Positions 28,734 to 39,224 of a stretch of DNA of 64,000 nucleotides are shown in pieces. The stretch spans positions 1 to 64,000 of IMG/VR virus record IMGVR_UViG_3300042484_001031. The stretch is one strand, 5' to 3'. The translations under genes were made by a program, and so were the position numbers. The notes beneath the pieces were generated by a model that saw only the letters and a list, made by a program, of their open reading frames with translations, was not told the DNA's origin and made no database searches. Numbering within the stretch: position 1 is the stretch's first letter; each line of letters begins with the position of its first letter. Source of the DNA: a virus.

Positions 28734-31700
28734 TTAGAATATATCACCTGTATTTGTTGATGGGAATGCCCTACCACTACCCCATATAATACGTACTATT
28801 CCACCGCCACCGGTACCGCCGGCTGCTGATTGATATTGGAATGCGCCACCGCCGCCACCGCCGCCACCATAGTTACCACCATTAGCTCCGGGTAATACAG
28901 CTTGGAATTGAAACGGTGAGCCTGTTCCGCCTTGTGTGCCTTGAGAGCTAGGTGAAACATATGAGCCACCGCCACCACCTGTTATAAGTGCGTTAGATCC
29001 AGGAGCACCATTTGTGCCTTGACCAAATGAACCTACACCGCCACCACCAGCTCCGGCTGATGCATAAGATCCATTACTAACACCGGCTGTAGCACCACCA
29101 CCGCCACCACCGCCACCTGATCCTGCGCCGGGTTCAGGTCCTAGTGTGCCTGAACCAGAGAATCCTGCGCCAGCACCGCCGTTGCCTGCGTAACCGCCTG
29201 CGCCACCACCACCTGATGCACCTGAACCCCAGCCACCACCAGTACCACCTATACCGCCATTGCCACCACCATCGCCCACGTATGTTCCACCGGCTCTATT
29301 CTGATATCCCATCATACCACCGCCACCTTTAACAGTTGCAGGACTGACAAAATAACTATCGCCCCCTGCTAAGTTGCTAGTGCCGCCTGCTCCTGCAACA
29401 ACAGTATATGATTGTCCTGGTGTGACAGCTATGTTGTTTTTCCAACCTAATCCACCGCCACCGCCACCATCACCATTGTGATATGCTCCAGGGGGACCGT
29501 AACCAGCATAATCTCCTCCTCCGCCGCCTCCGATACATACTACACAGACATTCAATACACCAGCAGGTACTACCCATGAATACGTACCCGGAGTAGTAAA
29601 TGCTGCTTGGAATAAGTCGTTATTTATCATGTTAGGACTTATTTGAATATCTTGGAACGTATTAGAACCAGTAATAGTTAAAGCACCTACACCTTCTTGT
29701 ATCAAAGTACCATATGTGCCTCCGCCACCAGCAAATGTTTTTACATCAGGATTATACATGTTTATATTGTACCCAGAGCCAGTGAATCCAGCTCCCGAAG
29801 TTACTGTCCAAGCATAACCAACTGTAATTGTACCACCCGTACCTGTTATAGACCTAGATCCAGTGCCAGTTGAACTTACATAACCCAACGTTAATGTTCT
29901 TGCATTTAAATTTAAGTTACCTTCATTTAATGCATAGGTACAACTACTTATTAATGTCAAATTAGCTGACAGTACTAAATTGCCGCCCGTCTGTGTAAAT
30001 GTAGTTAATGTGCTAAGATTTCCAGTATCATATGTAAATGTACCACCTGTTAAATTTAAGCTAGTAGATGTTACTGATGCGTTGGCACCAAATGTTAAAT
30101 CTGCGCCTGTACTAAATGAAGAAGATGCTACAGTACCAACATTTAATAATGTACCAGTTGTAGAGCTAAAGGCACCTGAACATGTTAATGTATAATTAGC
30201 AAAATCTATTGTACCTGTAGTTTGTGTAAAAGTACTACATGTTAAATTACTACCTAATGTAGTTGTTCCCGGTGAGTTAGTAACAACGGCTGCTATAGTT
30301 TTTCCGTTACTAGTAACTGTACCTGTACCACGCATAGTAATTGATAATCCAGTATATGTTCCACTACTAGATAATGTTAATCCATTAAGATTTAGTGAGG
30401 TGGTTGCTAAAGTAAATGCAGTAGTACCAAAACTTAAATTATTAAAATAACTACCAGATGTAAGTGTTGCAATTGCAGTGCCTGTACCAGTTAGTGTTAA
30501 ACTAGGTGCATTTGAATATGAACCGCCTGTAGTACCAAATGTAAATGTTCTAGTAACATTAGCTTCTGCAGTAAATCCGCCAGTACCAGTCACGGTACAA
30601 TTAGTAGCATTTGCCATGTTAAGAACAGTTTGTCCTGCTGTAGAATGTGCTAATACAATATTACCAGTGCCAAAATCAATTGAGCGGGCAGTACTATTAG
30701 TTGAACTGAATATACCTGTTGTTAAATTAACACTGGTTAGTATTAAATTACCAGCATTGAATGTATATGTTCCGGTCGCAGTCATTGCATATGCTTTTGC
30801 AAATGTTACAGTACCGGCATTATGAGTAAAAGTAGGGGTAGCAGTAAATGTACCATCTGTAAAAGTAAATGATCCTGAATCAATCACAAAACTTGTACTT
30901 GCTGTTAGTGTTCCACTAGTTAACTCAAATGTTGCACCTAATGTAAATGTAGTGCAACTAAGAGTACCTATATTAGAATATATACCGGATGTGAAAGTAA
31001 TGGTCCCTGTACTTGTTAAACTATTAGTAGCAAAGTTTATATCACCAGATGTTTGTGTTAATGATGAGCATCCGCCCGAACCAGTAAAAGTACTTGTACC
31101 GGAATGATTAATTGTTAATGGACCAATTGTTTTACCACCAAGATTAATGTTTCCTGTACCTAGTATATTAAAAGTTAAAAGATTGGTACTACTAAGACCA
31201 CCCGATAGATATAAAGTATTACAATTTAAAGTAGTAGATGTTCCTATAGCAAAACTTGTACTACCAAAGTCTAAGATATTAAACCAACTTCCACTAGCCA
31301 ATGATATTACACCACTCGTACCAGTAATAGTCAAATTGAGTGCAGTAGTAGAAGAACCACCGCCGCCGTTGGCCATAGTAACAGTACGTGATCTATCTGC
31401 GGGTACAGTAAATCCACCGGTACCAGTATATGTAAAGTTAGTAATATTAGACATATTTATTACATTACTACCACTAGTGCTATAATATGCATTAATTATA
31501 CCAGTACCAAAATTAATAGTACGTACATTACTATTATTAGAACTAAATATACCTACGGATAAAGTAAACCCATCAACTGTTAGTGTACCTGAACTAAATG
31601 AATAAGTAGACAACGTATTCATAGAATATGATTTTAGAAAGGTAACCGTACCTGCAGTATGTGTGAAAGTTGTAAAAGTTGTACCTAACGAGCCTGATGC

Positions 31701-34700
31701 ACCTAAAGTAAAGCTTCCTGAATTAATTACAATAGATGTAGTAGGATTTAAACTACCGCTGTTGACAGTAACACTGGTATCGTTGTTTACAGTGAAAGTA
31801 GTACATGCGGTAGTACCAAAATTAATTAAACTTCCTCCATTGACTGTAATTGCACCAGTTGTATTAAATATATAACCATTAAAATTTAATGTAGTATTAG
31901 CTATATGAGTGTATGGTTGAGCAGTATAGAAGTCCGCTTGTAATGTAATTGATGCACCTGTTGCTAGGTATAAATTATTAATAAGTTTTCCACTATTACT
32001 ATTAGAAATGGTACCAGTACCATACATAGTAACATTAAAACTAGTAAATATTGGTCCAGTACCTAACTCTAATACTCTAACATAAGGACCGGCACCACCG
32101 GCTATAGGATCTCCAGTTGTACCTATAAAGCTTAATGTATCAAGCCAACTACCTGCACTTATAGTTGGATCATTCGTTCCTGCATTAAAATACAGTTTGA
32201 TAGCATTAGAAGCAGATCCACCGCTACTATTACCAAAACTAACAGTACCGGTAGCGGCTTGTGTGCCTTTAAACCCCCCTGTACCTGTCCATGTAAAATT
32301 AGTAGCATCACTCATACTAATACTACCCTGTGTAGTTATAATGTATGATGTACCAAAATTAATACTTCTAACTAAATTAGAACTTGAGCTAAATGACCCA
32401 ACTGTTAAATCTGCATTTAAGACTAATCCACAAGGATTAGATGTTGCAAAAGTACAAGTAGCGGACATTACAGTAGAACTTGTTATTGTAATATCACCAC
32501 TAGTAGTTGGATTAATATTTAAAGAGCTAAATGTTCTGCCATTACCTGATATTGTTCCACCTGAGTCTACTATATTAAAACTCATAGCACTATGTGTAGC
32601 ACTAGTACCTAGATTTAATGACCTAATATTTAAGTTTGTGCCTGTAATAGTAGCAGTAGATCCAGTAGTATCAATTGTATTAAACCAACTACCTGCTGAA
32701 ATATCAGGTGAACTTGAACTACCAGTTAACACTAGTTTTGGGGCATTAGCGATTGAGGCACCTCCACCATTACCAAAAGTTATAACTCTAACTCGGTCAG
32801 TTTGTACAGTAAATCCACCGGTACCAGTATATGTAAAGTTAGTAATATTAGACATATCTAGTACCGTTAGTCCAGAAGTCAGTGGATAGGTTAAATTAAC
32901 AGTTCCAGTACCAAATAATATAGATCGGGTATTTGTATTATTAGACGAAAAAGATGGTGTAGATAGTGTAATATCAGTTATATCTAATACACCTGTATTA
33001 AATAAATATTTACCATTTGAACTACCACTTAGCATAGTATATGATTTTCTTAAAATCATAGTACCTGCATTTTGTGTGATCAATGGAACCGAACCTAAAG
33101 TGCCGCCGGCTCCGGCAGCTAAAGTAAAAGATCCGGAATTGAGTGTGAAAGTACCAGAGGTAGAATTAAAAGTTATACTGCCGTTATCCAATACATAATT
33201 TGGACCAGTATGTACATAATTGTAACAAGCGATGGTGCCGCTATTTAAAGTTAATGTACCACCGGTATACGTAAACGTACCTGTTGGTAATGAGCATGTT
33301 AAAGTAAACCCTGCTAAATCTAATGTGTTGGCTGCATGAGTATATAATGTAACTGCTAATGCGCTAGTTAACGTTACTGTGCCGCCACTTGGTGCAGTAA
33401 AAGTATATAATTGTTTACCACTACCACTGACAGTACTAGTAGCACCGTAAAAATCTATTTGCAATCCTGTATAAGCTGTAGTAGCGCCAGCTGTACTAGA
33501 TAAAATTACTGAATTTGCATATACTGATGATACTGAAGGGGCTGTAGCACCTACTGGTATAGTATTTTCTGAGCAATTTAATGTTTTAAACCAGCTACCA
33601 CCTGACAATGATATCCTTCTAGATGCTGAACCTGAACCTGTTATAAACATATTAATTGCGTTATCAGCAGAGCCACCTGCACTATTACCATAACTAACAG
33701 TCTGACTGGCAGATGCATTGGGACAAATTCCACCTGTACCACTCCAAGTAAAATTTCTAACATCCGACATATTAAATCCGCCGGATGTTGAAACAATGTT
33801 AGTAGTTCCAAAATTTATACTGCGAACCAATGTACTAGAGGAATTGAACGTACCAGTGGTAAGAGTATATCCATTAAGTACTATTATAGAAGGGTTAGAA
33901 GTACCAAATGTAGTAGTACCACTAACAATTATATTACTAACAAGAGTACTAGTTCCATTGGATTGTATATCTAAAGTATTGATAGTTCTAGTACCCATAT
34001 TTAAAGTACCGGTACCTCTTACATTAACAGTAAGTGGATATGTACTTGTACTGCTACCTAATATTATACTGTTAACATTATATGTTGCAGATGCGGGTGT
34101 AGATGAAGTACCTCCTAAATCTAGCATATTAAACCAACTACCACTACTAATACCATATACACTACTACCACTAGTTAAATATAAATTAGGAGCATTGGCT
34201 GAACTCATTCCGCCACCATTACCAAAACTAAATAGTCTAGTACGTGACATTACTGAACGGAATCCACCGGTACCTGTCCATGAAAAATTAGTCCCGTTTC
34301 CCATTTCAATATTAGTATTACTATTCGATGAAAATGCTACATCAATATACCCTGAACCAAATAATATCGCACGTGTATTTGAATTACTAGAATTAAATTT
34401 ACCAGTTGATATTGTGAAACTAGCTAAATCTAATGTACCACTAGTGAATTCTATAGTACCTGCTACTTTAACATTCAATGCGCTTCCTAATGTCCAAGTA
34501 CCTACGCCAGTAAATGTTAATGTATCGCAGTTCAATGTAATACCATTAGTAGTTACTGTATTAGTAGTACTTGAATTAAATGTCAGTGTACCTGTACCAC
34601 TCCAAGTAGTACTACTTAATGACATACTGCCATATACTGTAAGTGCACCTGTTCCTGAAAACGTAGTGCTACTAGTTACAGTCATGTTCCTACAAACACC

Positions 34701-34856
34701 ACCAGATAAAGTTACTGTACCACCAGATGGGAAAAATACATCATCAGCACTTGTAGGGGCACTGGCACCACCCGCACCACCTGAAGTAGCACTCCAACGT
34801 GTAGTGGTACTTGTATTCCAAGTTCCACTGCCGCCTATCCAATATCTGTCTGCCAT
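28734..34856 (-). CDS. Giant repeat tail protein with Gly-rich C-terminus, 2040 aa
   Basis: The N-terminus MADRYWIGGSGTWNTS is a start shared by many aquatic phage tail proteins. Residues about 130-1700 hold at least six long repeats built as RSINFGT, MSNATNFTWTGTGGF, a FGNGGG turn and SAGSWFNTL, probably a beta-solenoid shaft. The last 250 residues are extremely Gly-rich, with many runs of four or more Gly, and end GIVRIIWGSGRAFPSTNT. Gly-rich tips of this kind occur in phage adhesins that recognise the host. It is likely the longest fibre or adhesin of the particle. Low charge and high Thr/Ser/Gly match a virion surface role. Confidence 0.75.
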   Translation of the reverse strand: MADRYWIGGSGTWNTSTTTRWSATSGGAGGASAPTSADDVFFPSGGTVTLSGGVCRNMTVTSSTTFSGTGALTVYGSMSLSSTTWSGTGTLTFNSSTTNTVTTNGITLNCDTLTFTGVGTWTLGSALNVKVAGTIEFTSGTLDLASFTISTGKFNSSNSNTRAILFGSGYIDVAFSSNSNTNIEMGNGTNFSWTGTGGFRSVMSRTRLFSFGNGGGMSSANAPNLYLTSGSSVYGISSGSWFNMLDLGGTSSTPASATYNVNSIILGSSTSTYPLTVNVRGTGTLNMGTRTINTLDIQSNGTSTLVSNIIVSGTTTFGTSNPSIIVLNGYTLTTGTFNSSSTLVRSINFGTTNIVSTSGGFNMSDVRNFTWSGTGGICPNASASQTVSYGNSAGGSADNAINMFITGSGSASRRISLSGGSWFKTLNCSENTIPVGATAPSVSSVYANSVILSSTAGATTAYTGLQIDFYGATSTVSGSGKQLYTFTAPSGGTVTLTSALAVTLYTHAANTLDLAGFTLTCSLPTGTFTYTGGTLTLNSGTIACYNYVHTGPNYVLDNGSITFNSTSGTFTLNSGSFTLAAGAGGTLGSVPLITQNAGTMILRKSYTMLSGSSNGKYLFNTGVLDITDITLSTPSFSSNNTNTRSILFGTGTVNLTYPLTSGLTVLDMSNITNFTYTGTGGFTVQTDRVRVITFGNGGGASIANAPKLVLTGSSSSPDISAGSWFNTIDTTGSTATITGTNLNIRSLNLGTSATHSAMSFNIVDSGGTISGNGRTFSSLNINPTTSGDITITSSTVMSATCTFATSNPCGLVLNADLTVGSFSSSSNLVRSINFGTSYIITTQGSISMSDATNFTWTGTGGFKGTQAATGTVSFGNSSGGSASNAIKLYFNAGTNDPTISAGSWLDTLSFIGTTGDPIAGGAGPYVRVLELGTGPIFTSFNVTMYGTGTISNSNSGKLINNLYLATGASITLQADFYTAQPYTHIANTTLNFNGYIFNTTGAITVNGGSLINFGTTACTTFTVNNDTSVTVNSGSLNPTTSIVINSGSFTLGASGSLGTTFTTFTHTAGTVTFLKSYSMNTLSTYSFSSGTLTVDGFTLSVGIFSSNNSNVRTINFGTGIINAYYSTSGSNVINMSNITNFTYTGTGGFTVPADRSRTVTMANGGGGSSTTALNLTITGTSGVISLASGSWFNILDFGSTSFAIGTSTTLNCNTLYLSGGLSSTNLLTFNILGTGNINLGGKTIGPLTINHSGTSTFTGSGGCSSLTQTSGDINFATNSLTSTGTITFTSGIYSNIGTLSCTTFTLGATFELTSGTLTASTSFVIDSGSFTFTDGTFTATPTFTHNAGTVTFAKAYAMTATGTYTFNAGNLILTSVNLTTGIFSSTNSTARSIDFGTGNIVLAHSTAGQTVLNMANATNCTVTGTGGFTAEANVTRTFTFGTTGGSYSNAPSLTLTGTGTAIATLTSGSYFNNLSFGTTAFTLATTSLNLNGLTLSSSGTYTGLSITMRGTGTVTSNGKTIAAVVTNSPGTTTLGSNLTCSTFTQTTGTIDFANYTLTCSGAFSSTTGTLLNVGTVASSSFSTGADLTFGANASVTSTSLNLTGGTFTYDTGNLSTLTTFTQTGGNLVLSANLTLISSCTYALNEGNLNLNARTLTLGYVSSTGTGSRSITGTGGTITVGYAWTVTSGAGFTGSGYNINMYNPDVKTFAGGGGTYGTLIQEGVGALTITGSNTFQDIQISPNMINNDLFQAAFTTPGTYSWVVPAGVLNVCVVCIGGGGGGDYAGYGPPGAYHNGDGGGGGGLGWKNNIAVTPGQSYTVVAGAGGTSNLAGGDSYFVSPATVKGGGGMMGYQNRAGGTYVGDGGGNGGIGGTGGGWGSGASGGGGAGGYAGNGGAGAGFSGSGTLGPEPGAGSGGGGGGGGATAGVSNGSYASAGAGGGGVGSFGQGTNGAPGSNALITGGGGGSYVSPSSQGTQGGTGSPFQFQAVLPGANGGNYGGGGGGGGAFQYQSAAGGTGGGGIVRIIWGSGRAFPSTNTGDIF

Positions 34857-34873
34857 ATTTTATTCTTTAATTA

Positions 34874-35080
34874 TTAAGGATTTTCGTCTGTAGGCACAGC
34901 ATTAATCATATCATGCCAAGCAGTATATCTCTCTAGTTTAATTGCTTCAATTGTTTCAATTGATGTATTAGCATACTCTTCCTGAGTCATCCATATAGCA
35001 TCTCTGTAAATTTGAGTACCTTCACCTTTTGTGAAGATTACTTGTACTTGTCCATTAATTTGATTTATAGTATCTTCCAT
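34874..35080 (-). CDS. Small conserved phage protein, 68 aa
   Basis: Soluble, acidic: INGQVQVIFTKGEGTQIYRD, WMTQEEYANTSIETIEAIK. AAGGAATAA precedes the ATG. Small proteins of this type often lie between fibre genes of aquatic T4-like phages, possibly as assembly factors. It sits between the giant repeat protein and a beta-repeat fibre with gaps under 20 bases. No function is known. Confidence 0.6.
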   Translation of the reverse strand: MEDTINQINGQVQVIFTKGEGTQIYRDAIWMTQEEYANTSIETIEAIKLERYTAWHDMINAVPTDENP

Positions 35081-35094
35081 GTATTATTCCTTAA

Positions 35095-38000
35095 TTAAAA
35101 TCCAAAGTTCTTAGAAATTACATTCCATTTTGATTGCGTTGAATTATAAATAAATCCCACGTAATCATATTTACTACTTCCAGATGATGTTGAAGGTAAA
35201 TTCAAATCCGTTGATCCGTTAAATACTGCATTCCAACTAAATGTTTGTACATTAGTAGATTGTAATCTAAACATAAGTTTTTGTCCTTGATATGGTGTGC
35301 CTGATGGTGCTGCAATAGTTAATGTACCGGCCGTTTGTGTATTAGTTTGAATAGCTAGATCAGTAATATCCGCATTGATAGTAACTGTCGTACCGTCTGC
35401 AATAGTGTCAATTCTAGGTTTTATAGCAGCTGAAACTCCACTACTGCTTACAGTAACAACGTTTGCAACACCAGCAACACCCATTGTAATATTACCATCA
35501 ACTGTGGCAATATTAACATTACTTGTACCATTACTAATAGATGCACCACCACCACCGCCACCACCTGATGCAATCCAACTTAATCCACCTGCGCCATTTG
35601 TGCTTAATACATAACCATTAGTACCGCCGGTGATAACAACATTTCCTACAGCACCTAAATTACTTTGCCCAGTTACATTTAATGTACCTGTAATATTTGC
35701 ACCAGTAGTTGTTACAACTAATACATTTGCGGTTCCGCCTACACTTGTAGTTACGTTACCGCCTGATGTAGCTATATCGACAATGCTGGTACCATTACTA
35801 ATAGATGCACCACCACCACCGCCACCACCTGATGCAATCCAACTTAATCCACCTGCGCCATTTGTGCTTAATACATAACCATTAGTACCGCCGGTAATTA
35901 TTACATTAGCATTAGAACCTAAATTAGCAGTACTAGTAACAACAAAGTTATTAGCTGTTAATGTTGTTGTTGTTTTATTAAAAGTAAGACCGGCATTTCC
36001 GCCAAAAGCACTAGAATCATTAAATTGTACTTGAGTATCAGTTCCACCGGGTGATCCTCCACCTCCTGATTGTGCTACCCAACTTAATGTACTAGATCCA
36101 TCTGTACTTAGTACATAGCCATTAGTACCACCTGATATATGTAAATTAGCTACTGCACCCAATGTTACATTAGCTGTAGTTGTAAAATCAACTACACCAG
36201 TTACATTGCTTACTGTTAATCCAGTCAATGATCCAACACTTGTAATGTTACCTTGTGCATTTCCTGTTACAAAACCAGAAAAGTTGGCATTAGCTACATT
36301 ACCTGTAACATTACCACCTGCTACACTATTAGCAGTTCCAACTGTTATGTTCGCAACATTTGCGTCGGTTACAACAATGTTACCATTCATGCCTCCATGA
36401 ATAGAACATTGATATTTGTAATTACCTACTATGCCATATGGAACCTTCCAGTACAATGTTCCTGCTATTTGTCCTTGGGCTGATGTAGTAGTTAATACCG
36501 TTCCTGCAGTATCAACATATTCTAAACCAGTACTATAATTTGCGCCACCACTTGTTTGAATTAAGAACGGATGACCCGATACATTCAAATTAAATGCTAA
36601 TGTTTGACCACTAGTAATGTATATTGCAGGATTGAGTGTAGCGCCATATTGGTCAAATAGATATCCACTTGCTCCACTAGCAGTGACATTTAGTCGTGTT
36701 GTTGCTTGTAGATATAATTCGTCTGTAGTCAATCCGGCGGTACTAAAAGTTGTAATGTTACCAAAAGTTAATGCACTTAATTGACTGCCGTTACCAGTAA
36801 AGAAGTTAGCTGTTACTAGATTGCCTAAGTTAGCATTACCGCTTGTAGTATTACCAGTTACATCTAAACTAGTTAATGAACCAACTGAAGTTATGTTTGG
36901 TTGAGCATTTGTATATACAGTACCAGAAATTAATGCGTTAGCTACTTGACCAGTGATGTTACTAGCTGTTATATTACTTAAGTTATTACCAGCTCCACTA
37001 AAGAAATTAGCTATTGCTAGATTACCTAAATTAGCATTACCAGCAGATATATTACCAGTAGCAATAAATGTATTAGCACTGATAACATTTGCGTTAGTGA
37101 TGTTACCACCTGAACCATTACCGGCAATGATATTACCTGCACTTAGATTACCGGTTATGTTTGCTGTGCCTGATATGTTTGCACCAGTTCCAGTAACTAT
37201 CATAGTTGTATTACCAACAGCAGTTAAATTGATATTTCCATTTGCAGCCGGTATGTTTACATTACTATTGCCGTTACTAATACTTGCTCCACCACCTCCA
37301 CCGCCTGATTGAGCTACCCAACTTAATGTGCCTGCACCATCTGTACTTAGTACGTATGCGTTTGTACCGCCACTGATATGTAAGTTACCAACAGCACCCA
37401 ATGTTACGTTTGCTGTGGTTGTAAAATCAACTACACCAGTTACATTGCTTACTGTTAACCCAGTTAATGAGCCAACACTTGTAATGTTTGGTTGAGCATT
37501 TGTATATACAGTACTTGATATTAGTGCATTGGGTACTTGTCCTGATACATTACCACCTTGTATATTGCTTAAATTATTACCACTACCAGTAAAGAAGTTA
37601 GCTGTTACTGTATTACCTAATTGTGCGTTACCAGAACGAATGTTAGCTAAGGTATCATAAGTTACTACTTCTGATGATATACTTACATTAGACCCAAATG
37701 CTATTTCTGCATTACTTATATCCCAACCCATCCATGCAATCTTTGCGCTTGTATCATAGTAGTTTAATGCAGTACCAACATCTTTGCCACTATTAGCTAC
37801 TGGGGCAGCTCCATTTGGTCCTGTTTGTAAATTAATGATTGGATCACTGATAGATAATGTAGTTGAATTTATGTACGTTAGTGTACCATTAACAGTTAAA
37901 TTACCACCAAATACACCGTTTCCTGATACTGATATATCTGTTAATGTCCCTACACTTGTTATGTTTGGTTGAGCATTTGTATATATTGTGCCTGACACTA

Positions 38001-38775
38001 ATGCGTTAGCTACTTGACCAGAGATATTAGCAGCCTGAATATTACTTAGATTATTACCGCTACCTGCAAAATAATTAGCTGTAGCTAGATTACCTAAATT
38101 AGCATTACTGGCTGTGATATTACCGCTAGCAATAAATGTATTAGCACTGATAACATTTGCATTAGTGATGTTGCCACCAGAGCCATTACCGGCAATAATA
38201 TTTCCTGCAGTTAAATTACCTGTTACATTAGCTGTACCTGATATGTTAGCACCAGTTCCAGTGATAACAACTACGTTGGCATTACCAATAGCACTAAAGT
38301 TTATATTGCCATTTGCAGACGGAATATTTACATTACTATTGCCGTTACTAATACTTGCTCCGCCACCTCCACCGCCTGATTGAGCTACCCAAGATAGAGT
38401 ACCTGCACCATCTGTACTTAGTACGTATGCGTTTGTACCACCACTAATATGTAGATTACCTACTGCTCCCAATGTAACATTAGCAGTAGTTGTAAAATCA
38501 ACTACACCAGTTGCGTTACTTACTGTTAATCCTGTTAATGATCCAGTTGAAGTGATATTTGGTTGAGCATTTGTATATACAGTACCAGCAACTGTTGCAT
38601 TAGATACTTGACCAGTAACATTACCACCTGTTATATTGCTTAAGTTATTACCGGCTCCACTAAAGAAATTAGCTATTGCTAGATTACCTAGATTAGCGTT
38701 ATCTGTGGCAATATTGGCAAAGGTATAGTTAGCAGTGGTGTCTAGGTTAAACGGTTGTAACTTTGTAATTGCCAT
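35095..38775 (-). CDS. Tail fibre with beta-repeats and cupredoxin-like domain, 1226 aa
   Basis: Starts MAITKLQPFNLDTTANYTF, then many copies of a repeat with TNAQPNITSVGSLT, NLHISGGTNGYVLSTDG and SNGNSNVNIP, probably trimeric beta-helix. About residues 655-811 hold a cupredoxin-like domain: GHPFLIQT and YQCSIHGGM supply His, Cys, His and Met in the order of a type-1 copper site. A module with YINSTTLSISDPII lies near residue 270-380. The C-terminal TTVTINADITDLAIQ segment differs from other fibres and may be the tip. An ATTAAATA late-promoter box lies 34 bases upstream of the ATG. Modules are shared with the fibres at 44171 and 52202. Confidence 0.8.
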   Translation of the reverse strand: MAITKLQPFNLDTTANYTFANIATDNANLGNLAIANFFSGAGNNLSNITGGNVTGQVSNATVAGTVYTNAQPNITSTGSLTGLTVSNATGVVDFTTTANVTLGAVGNLHISGGTNAYVLSTDGAGTLSWVAQSGGGGGGASISNGNSNVNIPSANGNINFSAIGNANVVVITGTGANISGTANVTGNLTAGNIIAGNGSGGNITNANVISANTFIASGNITASNANLGNLATANYFAGSGNNLSNIQAANISGQVANALVSGTIYTNAQPNITSVGTLTDISVSGNGVFGGNLTVNGTLTYINSTTLSISDPIINLQTGPNGAAPVANSGKDVGTALNYYDTSAKIAWMGWDISNAEIAFGSNVSISSEVVTYDTLANIRSGNAQLGNTVTANFFTGSGNNLSNIQGGNVSGQVPNALISSTVYTNAQPNITSVGSLTGLTVSNVTGVVDFTTTANVTLGAVGNLHISGGTNAYVLSTDGAGTLSWVAQSGGGGGGASISNGNSNVNIPAANGNINLTAVGNTTMIVTGTGANISGTANITGNLSAGNIIAGNGSGGNITNANVISANTFIATGNISAGNANLGNLAIANFFSGAGNNLSNITASNITGQVANALISGTVYTNAQPNITSVGSLTSLDVTGNTTSGNANLGNLVTANFFTGNGSQLSALTFGNITTFSTAGLTTDELYLQATTRLNVTASGASGYLFDQYGATLNPAIYITSGQTLAFNLNVSGHPFLIQTSGGANYSTGLEYVDTAGTVLTTTSAQGQIAGTLYWKVPYGIVGNYKYQCSIHGGMNGNIVVTDANVANITVGTANSVAGGNVTGNVANANFSGFVTGNAQGNITSVGSLTGLTVSNVTGVVDFTTTANVTLGAVANLHISGGTNGYVLSTDGSSTLSWVAQSGGGGSPGGTDTQVQFNDSSAFGGNAGLTFNKTTTTLTANNFVVTSTANLGSNANVIITGGTNGYVLSTNGAGGLSWIASGGGGGGGASISNGTSIVDIATSGGNVTTSVGGTANVLVVTTTGANITGTLNVTGQSNLGAVGNVVITGGTNGYVLSTNGAGGLSWIASGGGGGGGASISNGTSNVNIATVDGNITMGVAGVANVVTVSSSGVSAAIKPRIDTIADGTTVTINADITDLAIQTNTQTAGTLTIAAPSGTPYQGQKLMFRLQSTNVQTFSWNAVFNGSTDLNLPSTSSGSSKYDYVGFIYNSTQSKWNVISKNFGF
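36341..36811 (-). repeat. Cupredoxin module, copy 1 of 3
   Basis: About 470 bp encoding the cupredoxin-like domain and flanks. Near-identical copies lie at 53319-53789 and 55476-55946 in another fibre gene. Conserved DNA includes the segment coding for YQCSIHGGMNGNIVV. Confidence 0.75.
37631..37970 (-). repeat. NSTTLSISDPII module, copy 1 of 3
   Basis: A 340-bp unit encoding NGTLTYINSTTLSISDPII, KDVGTALNYYDTSAKIAW and GWDISNAEIAFGSN. Copies of equal length are at 45843-46182 and 54894-55233. Confidence 0.8.
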
Positions 38776-38808
38776 GTAGTAAATCTCTTATATGTTAGTC
38801 TATCTATG

Positions 38809-38816
38809 TATTTAAT
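38809..38816 (-). promoter_or_regulatory. Late-promoter-like box ATTAAATA
   Basis: Minus-strand box in the 64-bp gap before the fibre gene that starts at 38775. The following CATAG matches the HNH gene box at 3285-3292. Confidence 0.5.
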
Positions 38817-38839
38817 CCAATTTGACTACTAACATGTTA

Positions 38840-39196
38840 CTAAGGTGTGATAATTTCAACCCAAGATGTTGTATCTTCATCCCAACTGTACATTTTACCG
38901 TCATCTGGCATTGGTGTAGGGGCTTCGTATAAGCATGTATCTTCATTTAATACCCAACTGTTAAATGGTTGTGGTGGTATAAATGCATCTCTAGTACTAT
39001 CATATGTGTAACCTATACCAGCATAATTTTTACGTAATGGTGTGCCACCTTGTGTATGTACACCACCAGATGTATTATAGCTTGTTTGAATCCAGCTGTT
39101 TGGATCTCCAAATAGACCAGTATCTACTACATCCTGTTCTATTACGATTACTTGTGTTACGATGTTATTTTCATCTATTTGTGCGAAGTGACTCAT
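38840..39196 (-). CDS. Conserved aquatic-phage tail protein, 118 aa
   Basis: MSHFAQIDENNIVTQVIVIE, GLFGDPNSWIQTSYNTSGG, THTQGG-like turn with PLRKNYAGIGYTYDS, and FIPPQPFNSWVLNE are hallmarks of a small family found in many T4-like phages of marine and freshwater bacteria, usually next to tail fibres. Function unknown; it may be a chaperone or a fibre-attached protein. ATG 39196 is preferred over a longer frame because AAAGGAA lies eight bases upstream. It follows the LamG protein by 28 bases. Confidence 0.75.
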   Translation of the reverse strand: MSHFAQIDENNIVTQVIVIEQDVVDTGLFGDPNSWIQTSYNTSGGVHTQGGTPLRKNYAGIGYTYDSTRDAFIPPQPFNSWVLNEDTCLYEAPTPMPDDGKMYSWDEDTTSWVEIITP

Positions 39197-39224
39197 TTTT
39201 ATTTCCTTTAAGTTATTTATTTGT

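Noticed and set aside
28734-34856. Autotransporter-type adhesin of a bacterium
   Set aside because: No signal peptide or outer-membrane barrel; the N-terminus and neighbours are those of phage tail genes.
33718-34893. Long plus-strand open frame (391 codons) opposite the giant repeat protein
   Set aside because: It is the antisense of Thr/Ser/Gly-rich repeats, which lack stops in this frame; the translation is Val/Pro/Leu-rich low complexity without ribosome binding site.
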